Assembly (NCBI RefSeq): GCF_008802405.1
Contig: NZ_VZDO01000004.1
Span: forward strand, 1 to 64,000
DNA length: 64,000 nucleotides
Source of the DNA: Plantimonas leprariae
GTDB lineage: Bacteria; Pseudomonadota; Alphaproteobacteria; Rhizobiales; Rhizobiaceae
Reading direction: 5' to 3'
A program made the position numbers and the translations under genes. The notes under the pieces are model-generated. The model did not search any database. It was not told the origin of the DNA and worked only from the letters and a program-made list of their open reading frames with translations. This document shows, one piece after another, positions 56,556-64,000 of the stretch; positions within the stretch are counted from its first letter, which is position 1; each line of letters begins with the position of its first letter.

Positions 56556-57434
56556 TCAGCCGTGCTCGGCCGGCGCGACTTCCGCTGCCGCCGGTTCGCC
56601 GCCGTCCGGGCTTTCCGTCGCCGTCTTCGGAGCCGGCATGGCGTCGGGCTTCGCGTCGATGAAGGCGAGCACCGCTTCGGCGTAGCCGGCCGGGTCCTCG
56701 AGCGGCGCGGAATGCCCGACATGCGGCAGGATCGTCATCCGCGCGCCGGGGATCGAGTTCGCCAGGAACACCGTGTGATCCATGCTGATCGCCTCGTCGT
56801 GGTCGCCGATGGCGATCATGGTCGGCACGGTGATCGAGGCGAGCTCGGCGCTCGTGAAGTTCGGCTCGTTCGCCCAGAGCGCTTTGATCTCCTCGGCGAC
56901 GTCGTCGTAGTGCTGCAGGATCGGCACCGGCTTGCCGGCCTCCCGCGCCTTGTCGTAGGCGATCGCGCCGTCCGGTGTCGCGTTGGCGGCCTGGACGAAC
57001 ATCCGCGTCAGCCGCTCGGGATGGCGGATCGCGATGTCGAGGCCAATGATGCCGCCGTCGCTCCAGCCGACGAGCGCGACCTGGCGGAGCTTCAGCTTGT
57101 CCATCAGCGCCAGGTAGTCGTCGGCCATCACGTCGTAGGTGATGGTGGTGCTGTCCCGCGTCGAGCGGCCCTGGCCGCGGCTGTCGGCGACGATGACCTC
57201 GTGATGCTTCGACAAGGTCGCGATCTGCCGGCGCCAGACGTCGGCGTTCGACAACCCGCCGGGGATGAGAAGCAGCGGCGAGCCCTTGCCGTAAACCTGA
57301 TAGAACAGCCCGATGCCGTTCACCTCGGCGAAGCCAGAGTCCTTCGGCCGCGGCACCTTCGAGGCGGCGTGCGAGGAGGAGATGGCGGTCGCGAGAAGCG
57401 CCACCGCGCCGACGGCCGAGAACAGGATACGCAT
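56556..57434 (-). CDS. Exported alpha/beta hydrolase
   Basis: This is a 292-residue alpha/beta-fold hydrolase with a signal peptide (about 1-24, ending SSSHAA). The nucleophile is Ser125 in LVGWSDGGIIGL (G-x-S-x-G), the acid is Asp in AIGDHDEAI, and the catalytic His is in LPHVGHSAPLEDP; LLLIPGGLSNADVW holds the oxyanion region. The last 30 residues are a Pro/Ala/Glu-rich tail. The fold is shared by esterases, haloperoxidase-like and other hydrolases, so the substrate cannot be named. It is a single gene, 86 bases from the ABC-F gene on the same strand. Confidence 0.85.
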   Translation of the reverse strand: MRILFSAVGAVALLATAISSSHAASKVPRPKDSGFAEVNGIGLFYQVYGKGSPLLLIPGGLSNADVWRRQIATLSKHHEVIVADSRGQGRSTRDSTTITYDVMADDYLALMDKLKLRQVALVGWSDGGIIGLDIAIRHPERLTRMFVQAANATPDGAIAYDKAREAGKPVPILQHYDDVAEEIKALWANEPNFTSAELASITVPTMIAIGDHDEAISMDHTVFLANSIPGARMTILPHVGHSAPLEDPAGYAEAVLAFIDAKPDAMPAPKTATESPDGGEPAAAEVAPAEHG

Positions 57435-57520
57435 GCCGCCGAACCTCCGCCGAGCAAACGGGAAGCTAGCCGACGCGACGGCCGGCGCAAGCTCCTTCCG
57501 CTACACGGTTTCGCGACACT

Positions 57521-59398
57521 TCAGGCGATGGTGGCGAGTTCGTCGTGCTCGGTCGTCAGTGCGAGCCAACGTTCCTCGTCAGTTTCGAGGTTCTTCGCCG
57601 CCTCGGCGCGGCGTCGCGCCGCATCGCCGGCCTTCTGTGGATGCTTCTCGAAGAAACCGGGAACCGCCATCTCCTTGTCGAGAACCGCGATCGACTCCTG
57701 CAGCTTGGCGATCCGCGATTCCAGCGTGCGAATCTCCTTCTGGATCGGCCCGAGGGCAGGGCGCTTGCGCACCGGCTCCGGCGCGGCCTCCACCTTCGCA
57801 GGCGGCTCCTTGTCCTTCTTCGACCCGCCGCGGCGGGCGGCGAGCACGAGCTGCTTGTATTCGTCGAGATCGCCGTCGAACTTCGAGACGGTGCCGTCCG
57901 CGACGATCCACAGCCGGTCGACCGTCGCCTCGACCATGTGCCGGTCGTGGCTGATCAGGATCACCGCGCCCGGATAGTCGTTCAGCGCCCGCACCAGCGC
58001 CTCGCGCGAATCGATGTCGAGGTGGTTGGTCGGCTCGTCGAGGATGAGAAGGTCAGGTTCGCCGAAGGTGGCGAGCCCCATCAGCAGCCGCGCCTTCTCG
58101 CCGCCGGAGAGGGCATCGGCTTTCGTGTCCATCTTCTGGGTCGCGAGGCCCATCCGCGCCACCTTGGCGCGGACCTTCGCTTCCGGCGCGTCCGGCATCA
58201 GGCGGCGGACATGCTCCACCGCGCTCTCGTCGGCGCGCAGATCGTCGATCTGGTGCTGCGCGAAGAAGGCGACCTTCAGTCCCGGCGCCTTGACGATGTC
58301 GCCGGATCGCGCGGCGAGCCGCGTCGCGAGCAGCTTGGCGAAGGTCGATTTGCCGTTGCCGTTCGCGCCGAGAAGGGCGATGCGGTCGTCCGTGTCGATC
58401 CGCACCGTCACGCGCTTCAGGACCGGCGCGGCATCGCCGTAGCCGACCGCGACGTCGTCCATCCGGACGATCGGGGAGGCGGGACGGCGCTCGCCCGCGT
58501 CGAAGGCGAACGGCGCGACATGCTCCTCGATCGTCGCGGCGATCGGGCGCATCTTCTCCAGCGCCTTCAGGCGGCTCTGCGCCTGCCGCGCCTTCGAAGC
58601 CTTGGCGCGAAAGCGCTCGACGAAGGCCTCCATGTGCTGGCGGGCGGCGTCCTGCTTCGCCTTCGCCTTCTGCTGCAGTTCCAGCTTCTCGGCGCGCTGG
58701 CGTTCGAACGAGTCGTAGTCGCCGCGATAGAAGACGAGCTTCTGCTGGTCTAGGTGGATGATCGAGTCGACCGCGTTGTTCAGGACGTCGCGGTCGTGGC
58801 TGATCACGATCACGGTGTGCGGGTAGCGCGAGACGAAGGTCTCCAGCCACAGCGTGCCTTCGAGGTCGAGATAGTTCGTCGGCTCGTCGAGCAGCAGCAG
58901 GTCCGGCTGCGCGAACAGCACCGCCGCCAGCGCAACGCGCATGCGCCAGCCGCCGGAGAAGGACGAGACCGGCCGCGCCTGCGCTTCGGCATCGAAGCCG
59001 AGGCCGCTGAGGATCGCGCCGGCCCGCGCTTCCGCGGAATAGGCGTCGATGTCGCCGAGGCGCGTGTAGATGTCCGCGATGCGGCCGGGATCGGTCGCGG
59101 TCTCCGCTTCCGCCAGGAGGGCGGTCCGCTCCTCGTCCGCCGCCAGCACGATTTCGAGAAGGGACTCGTTCGTGCCCGGCGCTTCCTGCAGCACCTGCCC
59201 CACCTTCAGGCCTTTCGGGATGCTGACCGAGCCTGTTTCCGACGCGAGGTCGCCGGTGATGACGCGGAACAGCGTCGACTTGCCCGCACCGTTGCGCCCG
59301 ACGAGCCCGGCCTTGGTGCCGGCAGGCAGCATCAGGCTGGCATGGTCGATCAGGAGACGCCCCGCGACGCGGGCGGAAAGATCGTTGATCTGCAGCAT
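57521..59398 (-). CDS. ABC-F family ATPase
   Basis: This soluble protein of 625 residues has two ABC domains in one chain and no membrane part, a member of the ABC-F group that acts on ribosomes. Walker A motifs are GRNGAGKSTL and GANGNGKSTF; signature motifs are SSFSGGWRMRV and LSGGEKARLLMG; both Walker B regions end in DEPTN-LD. The charged P-site linker is at about 235-285 (EKLELQQKAKAKQDAARQHM), and a coiled coil is likely from about 555 (IQKEIRTLESRIAKLQESI). It most resembles the Uup/YheS type. ATG at 59396-59398 gives the usual MLQINDLS start. Ribosome-related function is from the family. Confidence 0.92.
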   Translation of the reverse strand: MLQINDLSARVAGRLLIDHASLMLPAGTKAGLVGRNGAGKSTLFRVITGDLASETGSVSIPKGLKVGQVLQEAPGTNESLLEIVLAADEERTALLAEAETATDPGRIADIYTRLGDIDAYSAEARAGAILSGLGFDAEAQARPVSSFSGGWRMRVALAAVLFAQPDLLLLDEPTNYLDLEGTLWLETFVSRYPHTVIVISHDRDVLNNAVDSIIHLDQQKLVFYRGDYDSFERQRAEKLELQQKAKAKQDAARQHMEAFVERFRAKASKARQAQSRLKALEKMRPIAATIEEHVAPFAFDAGERRPASPIVRMDDVAVGYGDAAPVLKRVTVRIDTDDRIALLGANGNGKSTFAKLLATRLAARSGDIVKAPGLKVAFFAQHQIDDLRADESAVEHVRRLMPDAPEAKVRAKVARMGLATQKMDTKADALSGGEKARLLMGLATFGEPDLLILDEPTNHLDIDSREALVRALNDYPGAVILISHDRHMVEATVDRLWIVADGTVSKFDGDLDEYKQLVLAARRGGSKKDKEPPAKVEAAPEPVRKRPALGPIQKEIRTLESRIAKLQESIAVLDKEMAVPGFFEKHPQKAGDAARRRAEAAKNLETDEERWLALTTEHDELATIA

Positions 59399-59439
59399 GG
59401 CCGGGCTTTTCGCATGCGCGAGAGAAAGGGGGAAGGGCG

Positions 59440-59484
59440 TTGTAGAGAGCATCCTCTATGTGTATGGTTTAGCTTTTCATACAC
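59440..59484 (+). promoter_or_regulatory. Promoter and inverted-repeat operator candidate of vapBC
   Basis: TTGTAG (59440-59445) and TATGGT (59463-59468) lie 17 bases apart. Over the -10, GTGTATG (59460-59466) and CATACAC (59478-59484) form a perfect 7-base inverted repeat with an 11-base spacer; a smaller repeat TAGAG / CTCTA flanks AGCATC just upstream. Such repeats fit autorepression by the antitoxin, which is the usual control of vapBC operons. Confidence 0.5.
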
Positions 59485-59500
59485 CTTCGGCGAGTCGGCC

Positions 59501-59716
59501 ATGCGTACCAATATCGATATCGACGACGACCTGATGAAAGCGGCGATGGAGATAACCGGCCTCAAGACCAAGAAGGATACGGTTGAGGAGGCGCTGCGGA
59601 TCTTGGTGCAGCGGCGGCGAGCCCACGAGGAGCTTATGAAGCTGCGCGGTAAGCTGCATTGGGAAGGCGATCTGTCGGATATGCGTCGAAACCCCCACCT
59701 GCCGGACGAGGAATGA
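59501..59716 (+). CDS. vapB: VapB-type antitoxin
   Basis: This 71-residue protein has a beta-strand and two helices at the N-terminus (MRTNIDIDDDLMKAAMEITGLKTKKDTVEEAL), the pattern of the ribbon-helix-helix VapB group (formerly DUF2191), followed by a charged C-terminal part with WEGDLSDMRR, likely the toxin-binding segment. It overlaps the VapC start as ATGA. The short form and codon choice (ATA, CGA and TTG appear) differ from neighbouring housekeeping genes. Confidence 0.88.
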   Translation: MRTNIDIDDDLMKAAMEITGLKTKKDTVEEALRILVQRRRAHEELMKLRGKLHWEGDLSDMRRNPHLPDEE

Positions 59717-60108
59717 TCCTCGTCGACTCCTCCGCTTGGATCGACTTTCTCGCGAGCCGCGAAACCCCTTGGACAGATGCGGTGGCTGACGCCACTCGGG
59801 ACGGCGAGGTCGTCGTCGGCGATCTTGTGCTGGCAGAGGTGCTGCAAGGCTTCCGGATCGAGCATGAACTGACGAATGCCCGGCGGGTCCTGCGGATGTT
59901 CCCGCAGCGGACCTTATGCGACCCTTCGATCGCGGAGGATGCGGCCGCGAATTTTCGTCTGCTTCGTCGCCGTGGACTCACCATTCGCGGTACGATCGAC
60001 GTGATCATCGCCACGTGGTGTTTGCGAAACGACGCGTCGATCATCCACAACGACCGCGATCTCGCCGTCATGGAGCGCGAACTCGGCCTCGTTTCCTATA
60101 CGGGCTGA
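59713..60108 (+). CDS. vapC: VapC-type PIN-domain toxin
   Basis: This 131-residue PIN-domain ribonuclease is probably a VapC toxin. The four acidic active-site residues are in place: Asp in [11 protein letters not shown], Glu in [10 protein letters not shown], Asp in [12 protein letters not shown] and Asp in [11 protein letters not shown]. In the family these bind magnesium and cut tRNA or rRNA sites; the target here is unknown. The ATG overlaps the vapB stop, fixing the start and showing coupling. No mobile-element remnants are adjacent, though the pair sits between an ABC-F gene and ndk as an independent insert. Confidence 0.92.
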   Translation: MILVDSSAWIDFLASRETPWTDAVADATRDGEVVVGDLVLAEVLQGFRIEHELTNARRVLRMFPQRTLCDPSIAEDAAANFRLLRRRGLTIRGTIDVIIATWCLRNDASIIHNDRDLAVMERELGLVSYTG

Positions 60109-60193
60109 GCATTCGAGGGGGTGCCTTGTCGCTTGCAAGGCTCGCCGGTATAGAGCGCCGCGACTCTCCCGACAGCAACCGGAAAACAAGCAC

Positions 60194-60616
60194 ATGGCGG
60201 TCGAACGCACCTTCTCGATGATCAAGCCCGACGCGACGCGTCGCAACCTCACCGGCGCGATCACGAAGATCCTCGAAGAGGCGGGCCTGCGCGTCGTCGC
60301 CTCGAAGCGCGTCTGGATGAGCCGCCGCGAGGCCGAGGGCTTCTACGCCGTCCACAAGGAGCGGCCGTTCTTCGGCGAGCTGGTCGAGTCGATGTCGGCC
60401 GGGCCGACGATCGTGCAGGTGCTGGAAGGCGAGAACGCCATCGCTCGCAACCGCGAAGTGATGGGTGCGACCAACCCGAAGGACGCGGCCGAAGGCACGA
60501 TCCGCAAGACGCACGCCCTGTCGATCGGCGAGAACTCGGTGCACGGCTCCGACGCGCCGGAAACCGCGAAGGTCGAGATCGCCTACTGGTTCTCCGAGAC
60601 CGAAATCGTCGGCTGA
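60194..60616 (+). CDS. ndk: Nucleoside diphosphate kinase
   Basis: Ndk balances nucleoside triphosphate pools. The 140 residues contain [17 protein letters not shown] at the start and the phosphorylated His117 in the signature [12 protein letters not shown]. Length and motifs are normal. It starts 85 bases after vapC, on the same strand but probably with its own promoter. Confidence 0.98.
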   Translation: MAVERTFSMIKPDATRRNLTGAITKILEEAGLRVVASKRVWMSRREAEGFYAVHKERPFFGELVESMSAGPTIVQVLEGENAIARNREVMGATNPKDAAEGTIRKTHALSIGENSVHGSDAPETAKVEIAYWFSETEIVG

Positions 60617-60856
60617 CCCTTCCCGATCGATGCCGTTGCGCCGTCGCGGCTCGGTCGCGGCGGCGCTTGCGTTTCGAGATGACTCACCGCGCAGACTGGC
60701 GGTCGGCGGCTCCGGGCATTAGATCGGGATAGGAGCGCGTTCCTCCCGACATCCCGAACCATCCATCCGGCCGCCTTCGCGATGCGGTCCGGAACGATCG
60801 GGCACTTAGGTGGATTCGTCCGTTCGACCAATGACCGAGGCCGACCCCTAAGCCTG

Positions 60857-62914
60857 ATGAGCAAGGACGACGACATCATCGGCGATTTCGACGCCGACGA
60901 CTTCGACGACGAGGAAGCCGAAGCCGAAGAGGCCGACGCGGAAGTCGCTGCCGGCAACGCGGCGCTCCTCGCCGCGATCGAATGGGACGGCGCGGGCACC
61001 GTCGCCGAGGACGACAAGCGCGGCACGGACGTCATCTCCGAGGCGGTGAAGCGCCTGCCGAACGATCCCGGCGTCTACCGCATGTTCGGCAAGGGCGGCG
61101 AGGTCCTCTATGTCGGCAAGGCGCGCTCGCTGAAGAAGCGCGTCGCGAGCTACACGCGCCTCAACGGCCACACCAACCGCATCATGCGCATGATCCGCGA
61201 AACGCGCGCGATGGAGTTCGTGACGACGCGCACCGAGACGGAAGCGCTGCTGCTCGAAGCCAACCTGATCAAGCGCCTGCGGCCGCGTTTCAACGTGTTG
61301 ATGCGGGACGACAAGTCGTTCCCCTACATCCTGATCGGCGACGCGCACGAAGCGCCGGCGATCGTGAAGCATCGCGGCGCGCGCAACCGGAAGGGCAGCT
61401 ATTTCGGCCCCTTCGCCTCGGCCGGCGCGGTGACGCGCACGATCAACTCGCTGCAGCGCGCGTTCCTGCTGCGCACCTGCACCGACGCGGTCTACGAAAC
61501 GCGCTCGCGCCCGTGTCTGCTTTACCAGATCAAGCGCTGCTCCGGTCCCTGTACGCGCGAGGTCTCGCTCGACGACTATCGCGGGCTGGTGAACGAGGCG
61601 GAAGGCTTCCTGTCCGGGCGCTCCAGCCAGATCAAGCGCGGCCTGTCGGAGGGGATGCAGCAGGCGTCGGAGGAGCTGGATTTCGAGCGCGCGGCGGTCT
61701 TGCGCGACCGGCTGTCGGCGCTGGCGCACATCCAGAGCCATCAGGGCATCAACCCGCACGGCGTCGAGGAGGCGGACGTCTTCGCCATCCATGCCGAGGG
61801 CGGGCAGACCTGCATCCAGGTCTTCTTCTTCCGCACCGGCCAGAACTGGGGCAACCGCGCCTACTTCCCGCGCGCCGACATCTCGCTGGAGCCGTCGGAA
61901 GTGCTGGGGGCCTTCGTCGCGCAGTTCTACGACGACAAGCCGGTGCCGCAACTGATCCTCGTTTCCGTCGAGGTCGAGGACCGGGAGCTTCTCGCCGAGG
62001 CGCTGTCGGTGAAGGCGGCGCGCCGGGTGCAGATCGCGGCGCCCGCCCGCGGCGAGAAGCGCGACCTCGTCAGCCACGCGCTGTCGAACGCGAAGGAGGC
62101 GCTCGGCCGCAAGCTCGCCGAGACCTCGTCGCAGGCGAAGCTCCTGGAAGGCGTCGCGAAGACCTTCGAGTTGCCGGCTGCGCCGCGCCGCATCGAGATC
62201 TACGACAACTCGCACATTTCCGGCACCAACGCGGTCGGCGCGATGGTGGTCGCCGGGCCGCAGGGCTTCGCCAAGAACCAGTACCGCAAGTTCAACATCA
62301 AGGGCGCCGACATCACGCCCGGCGACGATTTCGGCATGATGCGCGAGGTGATGACGCGCCGGTTCTCGCGTCTCGTGAAGGAGCACGGCGAAGGGCCGGT
62401 CGAGGCCACGCCGCCGACGCCGGAGGAGGAGGGCGACGCCTTCCATGCCGAGATGCCGGCATGGCCGGACCTCGTGTTCATCGACGGCGGCAAGGGGCAG
62501 ATGTCGGCGGTGCGCACCATCCTCGACGAGCTCGGCATCGCCGATAAGGTGACGACGATCGGCATCGCCAAGGGCGTCGACCGGGACGCCGGGCGCGAGC
62601 GCTTCGTGGTGCCGGGCCGCGAGCCGTTCACCCTGCCGCCGCGCGATCCCGTCCTCTATTTCGTGCAGCGCCTGCGCGACGAGGCGCACCGCTTCGCCAT
62701 CGGCTCGCACCGCGCGCGGCGGAAGAAGGAGCTGACGCGCAGCCCGCTCGACGAGATCGCCGGCATCGGCCCGTCGCGCAAGAAGGCGCTGCTGCACCAC
62801 TTCGGCACGGCGAAGGCGGTGTCGCGCGCCGGCGTCGGCGACCTGCAGAAGGTGGAGGGCATCTCGGCGGCGACGGCACAGCTCGTCTACGATCACTTCC
62901 ACGAGCGCGGCTGA
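60857..62914 (+). CDS. uvrC: UvrABC excinuclease subunit C
   Basis: UvrC makes both incisions in nucleotide excision repair. From ATG 60857 there are 685 residues: a strongly acidic N-terminal extension (about 1-50), the GIY-YIG domain ([20 protein letters not shown]), the Cys-rich [13 protein letters not shown] segment, a UvrB-binding helix pair near 270-300, the RNase H-like endonuclease domain ([31 protein letters not shown]) and a C-terminal helix-hairpin-helix pair ([17 protein letters not shown]). Open frame begins at 60782 and would add 25 residues; neither start has a strong ribosome-binding site. pgsA follows after 91 bases. Confidence 0.96.
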   Translation: MSKDDDIIGDFDADDFDDEEAEAEEADAEVAAGNAALLAAIEWDGAGTVAEDDKRGTDVISEAVKRLPNDPGVYRMFGKGGEVLYVGKARSLKKRVASYTRLNGHTNRIMRMIRETRAMEFVTTRTETEALLLEANLIKRLRPRFNVLMRDDKSFPYILIGDAHEAPAIVKHRGARNRKGSYFGPFASAGAVTRTINSLQRAFLLRTCTDAVYETRSRPCLLYQIKRCSGPCTREVSLDDYRGLVNEAEGFLSGRSSQIKRGLSEGMQQASEELDFERAAVLRDRLSALAHIQSHQGINPHGVEEADVFAIHAEGGQTCIQVFFFRTGQNWGNRAYFPRADISLEPSEVLGAFVAQFYDDKPVPQLILVSVEVEDRELLAEALSVKAARRVQIAAPARGEKRDLVSHALSNAKEALGRKLAETSSQAKLLEGVAKTFELPAAPRRIEIYDNSHISGTNAVGAMVVAGPQGFAKNQYRKFNIKGADITPGDDFGMMREVMTRRFSRLVKEHGEGPVEATPPTPEEEGDAFHAEMPAWPDLVFIDGGKGQMSAVRTILDELGIADKVTTIGIAKGVDRDAGRERFVVPGREPFTLPPRDPVLYFVQRLRDEAHRFAIGSHRARRKKELTRSPLDEIAGIGPSRKKALLHHFGTAKAVSRAGVGDLQKVEGISAATAQLVYDHFHERG

Positions 62915-63005
62915 ATGCGTATCGCTGTTTTTCGTCCGCCTTGTTGATTTTCGCCACGACGGAGTTGCAAGAAGGCGGCGGCGAGAGTCCGGTTTCGAGC
63001 GTCTG

Positions 63006-63587
63006 ATGGCATCCCGCAAGTTCAATCTGCCGAACCTTCTCACCTATGCCCGCATCCTCGCCGTGCCGCTGGTGGTGGTGTGCTTCTTCTGGGGCGGCCG
63101 TTTCGATGCCAACGACGACGCGCGCTGGTGGGCGCTGGCGATCTTCGTGCTGGCGAGCGTGACGGATTTCTTCGACGGCTATCTGGCGCGCGCCTGGCAG
63201 CAGACCTCGACCATCGGGCGGATGCTCGACCCCATCGCCGACAAGCTGCTGGTCGCCGCCTGTCTCCTCCTGCTCGCGGCCGGCGAGACGATCAGGGGGT
63301 GGGCGCTCTGGGCGGCGATCGTCATCCTCTGCCGCGAGATCCTGGTTTCTGGCCTGCGCGAATATCTCGCCGAGCTGAAGGTCAGCGTGCCGGTGACGAA
63401 GCTCGCGAAGTACAAGACGACGATGCAGATGGTGGCGGTCGCCTTCCTGCTCGCCGGCCCGGCCGGCGACAAGCTGGTGCCCTACATGACCGAGTTCGGG
63501 ACGCTGCTGCTCTGGCTCTCGGCGATCGTCACGCTCTATACGGGCTACGATTATTTCCGCGCCGGCCTGCGCCATATCGCCGACTGA
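63006..63587 (+). CDS. pgsA: CDP-diacylglycerol-glycerol-3-phosphate 3-phosphatidyltransferase
   Basis: PgsA makes phosphatidylglycerol phosphate, the first step to phosphatidylglycerol and cardiolipin. The 193 residues are largely membrane helices. The CDP-alcohol transferase signature is DGYLARAWQQTSTIGRMLDP(IAD) at about 58-80, preceded by VTDFF. N-terminal FNLPNLLTYARI is typical of the family. It lies between uvrC and moaD, a common order in rhizobia. Confidence 0.96.
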   Translation: MASRKFNLPNLLTYARILAVPLVVVCFFWGGRFDANDDARWWALAIFVLASVTDFFDGYLARAWQQTSTIGRMLDPIADKLLVAACLLLLAAGETIRGWALWAAIVILCREILVSGLREYLAELKVSVPVTKLAKYKTTMQMVAVAFLLAGPAGDKLVPYMTEFGTLLLWLSAIVTLYTGYDYFRAGLRHIAD

Positions 63588-63628
63588 GACGTTTACGGAA
63601 ATCGCAGTTCGGCGCGGGAGAAGCCTCG

Positions 63629-63880
63629 ATGAAGCTTGTCTATTTCGCCTGGGTGCGCGAGCGCATCGGGCTGGCCGAGGAAGTCGTGCAGCTTCCCGCC
63701 GGCATCGTCAGCGTTTCCGACCTGCTCCACTGGCTGAAGGCGCGAGGCGTCGGCTACGAGGCGGCGCTGCTCGCCCCGGAAACCATCCGGGTCGCCATCG
63801 ACCAGGAGCACGTCGACCACTCGTCGCCGATCGCCGGCGCGACCGAGATCGCGATCTTCCCGCCGATGACGGGCGGCTGA
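63629..63880 (+). CDS. moaD: Molybdopterin synthase small subunit MoaD
   Basis: MoaD carries the sulfur for molybdopterin as a thiocarboxylate on its C-terminal glycine. The 83 residues have the ubiquitin-like fold, MKLVYFAWVRERIGL at the start and FPPMTGG at the end, with the required Gly-Gly. ATG at 63629 follows GGGAGAAG. It is translated with moaE, which starts 2 bases after the stop. Confidence 0.95.
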   Translation: MKLVYFAWVRERIGLAEEVVQLPAGIVSVSDLLHWLKARGVGYEAALLAPETIRVAIDQEHVDHSSPIAGATEIAIFPPMTGG

Positions 63881-63882
63881 GA

Positions 63883-64000
63883 ATGGCGGTGCCCGCTGCG
63901 CCCCGTATCCGCGTCGTGGCCGATCGCATCGATGTCGGCGCGGAGACCATTCTTCTGGAGGGCGAGGGACGGGTCGGCGCGCTCGTCAGCTTCGTCGGCT
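63883..64000 (+). CDS. moaE: Molybdopterin synthase large subunit MoaE (3' end outside window)
   Basis: Only the first 39 codons are in the window. They match the MoaE N-terminus: RIRVVADRIDVGAE and then GRVGALVSFVG, the strand that precedes the active-site region. The catalytic lysines are beyond the window end. MoaE and MoaD form the heterotetramer that converts cyclic pyranopterin monophosphate to molybdopterin. ATG at 63883 is 2 bases after the moaD stop. Confidence 0.9.
   Translation, partial: MAVPAAPRIRVVADRIDVGAETILLEGEGRVGALVSFVG

Noticed and set aside
1-64000. tRNA, rRNA, riboswitch or CRISPR
   Set aside because: No TPsiC-arm or anticodon-arm pattern, rRNA segment or repeat-spacer array was seen in the intergenic regions; gaps are mostly under 200 bases.

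Overview
This window looks like a chromosomal segment of an alphaproteobacterium, most likely a member of the Hyphomicrobiales (Rhizobiales). The DNA is GC-rich throughout and almost every gene is a typical chromosomal gene with close rhizobial-type relatives. The chemotaxis operon has the order cheY-cheA-cheW-cheR-cheB-cheY-cheD-cheT known from Sinorhizobium and Agrobacterium, and a complete core hopanoid cluster points to a hopanoid-producing lineage. Genus and species cannot be fixed from the sequence alone. I see no rRNA, tRNA, CRISPR array, insertion sequence or prophage.

Layout. 1-6495 (+): end of a chemotaxis operon. 6492-20324: hopanoid region, with hpnN on the minus strand, hpnH alone on the plus strand, and a tightly overlapped minus-strand run hpnA-hpnB-hpnC-hpnD-hpnE-shc-GFA-hpnG preceded by a choline-sulfatase-like gene. 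20680-27893 (+): electron-transfer flavoprotein (etfB, etfA), a LysM envelope protein, an Atm1-type ABC exporter, then phosphatidylserine decarboxylase and synthase. 27913-36098 (-): dnaB, alr, radA, cvpA, purF, a short-chain dehydrogenase and kdsD, transcribed from dnaB downwards. 36263-37531 (-): a cyclopropane fatty acid synthase-like methyltransferase. 37732-40107 (-): rpsF-rpsR-DUF2232-rplI with a clear terminator. 40427-46625 (+): fabD-fabG-acpP-fabF-mltG-yicC-gmk. 46622-54326 (-): lptF-lptG-lptD-surA-pdxA-rsmA. 54588-56545 (+): pepA-holC. 56556-59398 (-): a secreted alpha/beta hydrolase and an ABC-F ATPase. 59501-60108 (+): a vapBC toxin-antitoxin pair. 60194-64000 (+): ndk, uvrC, pgsA, moaD and the start of moaE.

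How the genes work together. The hopanoid genes cover farnesyl diphosphate to squalene (hpnD, hpnC, hpnE), squalene to hopene (shc), adenosylation and adenine removal (hpnH, hpnG) and transport (hpnN). Together with psd, pssA, pgsA, cfa, the fatty-acid genes, kdsD and the lpt genes, they make this segment strongly weighted to envelope lipids.

The window is mostly ordinary chromosome. The points most worth a second look are: a CheZ-like D-x-x-x-Q motif in the small protein that ends the che operon; a GFA-family zinc protein embedded by stop/start overlaps between shc and hpnG; a choline-sulfatase gene at the head of the hopanoid run; a perfect DnaA-box match upstream of dnaB; and a vapBC pair with an inverted repeat over its likely promoter. 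I did not find strong evidence of a wholly new system.
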